Origin: Desulfobacterales bacterium
Lineage (GTDB): Bacteria; Desulfobacterota; Desulfobacteria; Desulfobacterales; Desulfosalsimonadaceae
Direction of reading: 5' to 3'
Assembly (NCBI GenBank): GCA_007135795.1
Contig: SLIE01000195.1
Span: 1 to 9,167 of the forward strand
Length of the DNA stretch: 9,167 bases
Part shown: positions 8,006 through 9,167 of the stretch, one piece after another
Layout of the letters: each line of letters starts with the position of its first letter
Numbering within the stretch: the stretch's first letter is position 1
The notes under the pieces: generated by a model
Database searches by the model: none
Seen by the model: the letters and a program-made list of their open reading frames with translations, nothing else
What the model was told of the DNA's origin: nothing
Translations under genes and position numbers: made by a program

Positions 8006-8225
8006 TAGTTCTTCATACGGTGTGGGGGATCGATCTGTTAAATGCAGGAAACTTACTTTTAAATTCAATAATACACGGTATGCCATAAAACAGCGTTAAT
8101 GGCAATGATATATGAACGGTTGTGGTGTCTGGACATAAAGCGTTTTTTCGGCAAGTCGGAAAAGTGAAATTATAACCGCAGGATACCGGTAAAACTGTGT
8201 TTGCGGCATTTCCGGTTCAGAACGA

Positions 8226-8254
8226 TTGACCTTTTGGTCGGCTGTGGATAAAAT
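8226..8254 (+). promoter_or_regulatory. Sigma-70-type promoter of the 69-aa ORF with overlapping palindrome
   Basis: TTGACC (8226-8231) and TAAAAT (8249-8254) are each five of six to consensus with exactly 17 bases between. Transcription would start near 8261, giving a leader of about 50 bases. The palindrome GACC-TTTT-GGTC (8228-8239) overlaps the -35 and spacer and could be an operator. A perfect TTGACA at 8269-8274 lacks a matching -10 downstream. Confidence 0.6.
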
Positions 8255-8312
8255 TAAAATTAATTACTTTGACAATCTCGCAAAAAGTCGTCAACTTTAA
8301 AAAGGGAGCTTT

Positions 8313-8522
8313 ATGGAAACCTGTAGCTTGCATGATTTTATAAAAAGTATCAAACCGTGGCTTTCTGAAAATTATATCAGACGAGCGCATATTAACCCGG
8401 ATGGTGATTTTGTCCTCGATTTTACGGACGGTGTCAGAAATACCTATAGAATCGATGATTGTTCGAAAGAACAGCTTGTGGACGTCCTTTCGGATCTAAA
8501 AGAGAAAGGGGTGGCGGAATAG
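8313..8522 (+). CDS. Small acidic protein of unknown function (69 aa)
   Basis: The ATG at 8313 follows AAGGGAG (8302-8308) at four bases and a near-consensus promoter, so it is very likely expressed. The sequence is soluble and fairly acidic, with no signal peptide or membrane segment. It reads as an N-terminal helix (METCSLHDFIKSIKPWLSEN), then two probable beta strands around HINPDGDFVLDF and VRNTYRIDD, then a C-terminal helix (KEQLVDVLSDLKEKG). The central strand-turn-strand with a DGDFVLDFTDG pattern faintly recalls DUF2442-like small proteins, but not enough to assign it. It carries two cysteines (4 and 50), not arranged as a metal motif. It stands alone: ettA diverges upstream, and the next unit downstream has its own candidate promoter. 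Confidence 0.75.
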   Translation: METCSLHDFIKSIKPWLSENYIRRAHINPDGDFVLDFTDGVRNTYRIDDCSKEQLVDVLSDLKEKGVAE

Positions 8523-8543
8523 ATCGTTACCCGAAAAACATGG

Positions 8544-8572
8544 TTGAAAAAACTTGCTTATTTCGTTAAATT
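8544..8572 (+). promoter_or_regulatory. Candidate promoter of the 20-aa peptide unit
   Basis: TTGAAA (8544-8549, five of six) and TAAATT (8567-8572, four of six) are spaced by 17 bases. A transcript would start near 8579, directly ahead of the folded element at 8590-8638. Confidence 0.45.
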
Positions 8573-8589
8573 GTAGATTAATACTATCT

Positions 8590-8638
8590 GCAACTCCGGT
8601 TTGAATGTTTCCATGAAGGAAACAAGTTAGCCGGTTGC
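8590..8638 (+). ncRNA. Folded 5' leader element before the 20-aa peptide
   Basis: GCAAC (8590-8594) pairs with GTTGC (8634-8638). After a two-base bulge, CGG (8597-8599) pairs with CCG (8631-8633). Inside, across an internal loop, TGTTTCC (8606-8612) pairs exactly with GGAAACA (8618-8624), closed by the loop ATGAA. The nested arrangement of an 8-bp and a 7-bp stem looks like a designed RNA fold, not chance. It sits about 60 bases before the peptide start, where a cis-regulator would be. It matches no riboswitch class that I recognise. Confidence 0.45.
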
Positions 8639-8698
8639 TGTGGATATGGGTGGTAACGCAGTATTTAATTAATTCTTTCACGAAGAAAGGGGGCCGTC

Positions 8699-8761
8699 AT
8701 GAAAATTAAAAAAGTGAAAAAAGTCCCAACCGGACTGTGCAAGTGTAAAAGATCCTGTTAA
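8699..8761 (+). CDS. 20-residue Lys- and Cys-rich peptide
   Basis: The ATG at 8699 follows a strong GAAAGGGGG site (8685-8693) at five bases. It encodes MKIKKVKKVPTGLCKCKRSC and stops with TAA; a strong terminator begins 14 bases later. Nine of the 20 residues are Lys or Arg, and Cys14, Cys16 and Cys20 form CxCx3C at the extreme C-terminus. The dedicated ribosome site, structured leader and terminator argue for a real short message. Possible roles are a metal- or redox-active peptide, a precursor to a modified or secreted peptide, or a regulatory leader peptide (five Lys codons within the first eight). No hydrophobic segment or known toxin pattern is present, and no modifying enzyme is visible in the window. 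The downstream gene, also Cys-rich, may be related. Confidence 0.6.
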   Translation: MKIKKVKKVPTGLCKCKRSC

Positions 8762-8775
8762 TCAGGGATTCGAAT

Positions 8776-8816
8776 AAAAACAGCCCGGCATGATGTTTCA
8801 TGTCCGGGCTGTTTTT
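8776..8816 (+). terminator. Strong intrinsic terminator after the 20-aa peptide
   Basis: AAAAACAGCCCGG (8776-8788) plus CATGA pairs with TCATG, one bulged T, then CCGGGCTGTTTTT (8804-8816): about 18 base pairs around a short loop. The GC core is flanked by an A-tract and followed by a T-tract, so it may also work on the opposite strand. It closes the peptide unit and separates it from the gene at 8922. Confidence 0.92.
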
Positions 8817-8921
8817 ATTTGAAACATTTTCGCGTTTCTTTTCAGCAATTCGCTTGATTGGAGCCCTCTCAAACAGACTCCGATTTTAATCCGGGTTCGT
8901 GGAACAACCAGGATAAATTAT

Positions 8922-9167
8922 ATGACCAAAACTGATTTTATCGATTATATCTGTCGCCCGTATTGCATGTTTTTCAAGGAAGGGGAAAAAGAGGAAATGG
9001 CCTGTCTGGGCGCGCGGGTGGCGGAAGCACTTGTTGAAAAATCGTGTTTCAATCCAACCGCGATCGGCGTGTATGAAAAGGATTCGGCCGTATGGAAAGA
9101 TCCAAAGCGGGATGAGATTTTATTTCAGGTGTGCCATAGATGCGAATTTCTGTCCGAAGACTGTGAA
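8922..9167 (+). CDS. Cysteine-rich protein, N-terminal 82 residues (runs off window)
   Basis: The ATG at 8922 follows AGGA (8910-8913) at eight bases, and the frame is open through the last base. Of 82 visible residues seven are Cys: 11, 15, 28, 42, 71, 74 and 81. They group as C-x3-C-x12-C near the start (YICRPYCMFFKEGEKEEMAC) and C-x2-C-x6-C near the end (VCHRCEFLSEDCE). Such paired clusters suggest an iron-sulfur or zinc site; which one cannot be said from the sequence. There is no signal peptide or membrane segment, so it should be cytoplasmic. I do not recognise a named family. The gene begins about 105 bases after the terminator, and I see no clear -35/-10 pair in that gap. Confidence 0.75.
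   Translation, partial: MTKTDFIDYICRPYCMFFKEGEKEEMACLGARVAEALVEKSCFNPTAIGVYEKDSAVWKDPKRDEILFQVCHRCEFLSEDCE

Larger units (their letters stand above)
7927..8312. other. Divergent intergenic region between ettA and the 69-aa ORF
   Basis: These 386 bases hold the ettA ribosome site, leader hairpin and candidate promoter on the left, and the promoter of the 69-residue ORF on the right. The middle (about 8010-8220) is AT-rich and contains no supported gene. A 20-codon frame at 8105 lacks a ribosome site, and no tRNA or riboswitch fold is recognised. Confidence 0.6.

Noticed and set aside
8105..8167. 20-codon + strand frame in the ettA divergent region
   Set aside because: No Shine-Dalgarno or promoter nearby; expected by chance.
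8269..8297. Second promoter with perfect TTGACA before the 69-aa ORF
   Set aside because: No acceptable -10 at 16-18 bases (CAACTT at 17), and the start would fall at the ribosome site.
8496..8681. - strand 61-codon frame opposite the peptide leader
   Set aside because: GTG start with no ribosome site; it overlaps the 69-residue gene end, the + strand promoter and the folded leader.

Overview
The window looks like chromosomal DNA from a Gram-negative bacterium of moderate GC content. A lipoprotein with a clear lipobox and an EttA-type ABC-F protein support this. The style of the small proteins and the gene mix suggest an anaerobic Desulfobacterota (delta-proteobacterial) lineage, but this is an impression, not a demonstrated placement. 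There are no rRNA or tRNA genes, insertion sequences, phage genes or CRISPR arrays.

Layout, left to right. (1) thiM, hydroxyethylthiazole kinase of thiamine salvage, lies on the + strand (58-861) and converges with the next block, leaving only 24 bases between the two stop codons. (2) On the - strand, glgX (start best placed at 4577) and malQ (start 2436) form a tight alpha-glucan degradation pair: GlgX debranches glycogen and MalQ disproportionates the resulting malto-oligosaccharides. A strong extended -10 promoter lies at 4828-4836. Between it and glgX is a very well-positioned Shine-Dalgarno and ATG (4734) that opens a short frame. A second frame over the same stretch ends in an ATGA overlap with the glgX start. 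Together they look like a small gene broken by a one-base shift, or a leader peptide. (3) Further upstream on the - strand is a lipoprotein of the putative aminopeptidase type with HExxH...E (4952-6046, TTG start). Its candidate promoter is overlapped by a perfect 8+8 base palindrome. (4) ettA, the ribosome-bound ABC-F translation throttle, is also on the - strand (6247-7926).

(5) A 386-base divergent intergenic region follows ettA. Beyond it everything runs on the + strand and is uncharacterised. An acidic 69-residue protein (8313-8522) has a near-consensus promoter. Next comes a separate small transcription unit with a candidate promoter, a folded 5' leader and a strong ribosome site. It encodes a 20-residue Lys/Cys peptide (8699-8761) and closes with a strong intrinsic terminator (8776-8816). 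Last is the start of a cysteine-rich protein (8922 to the window end) with paired CxxxC and CxxC motifs.

The left part is ordinary metabolism and translation control. The least explained part is the right-hand 0.9 kb, where a structured leader, a tiny Cys peptide, a terminator and a Cys-rich protein follow each other.
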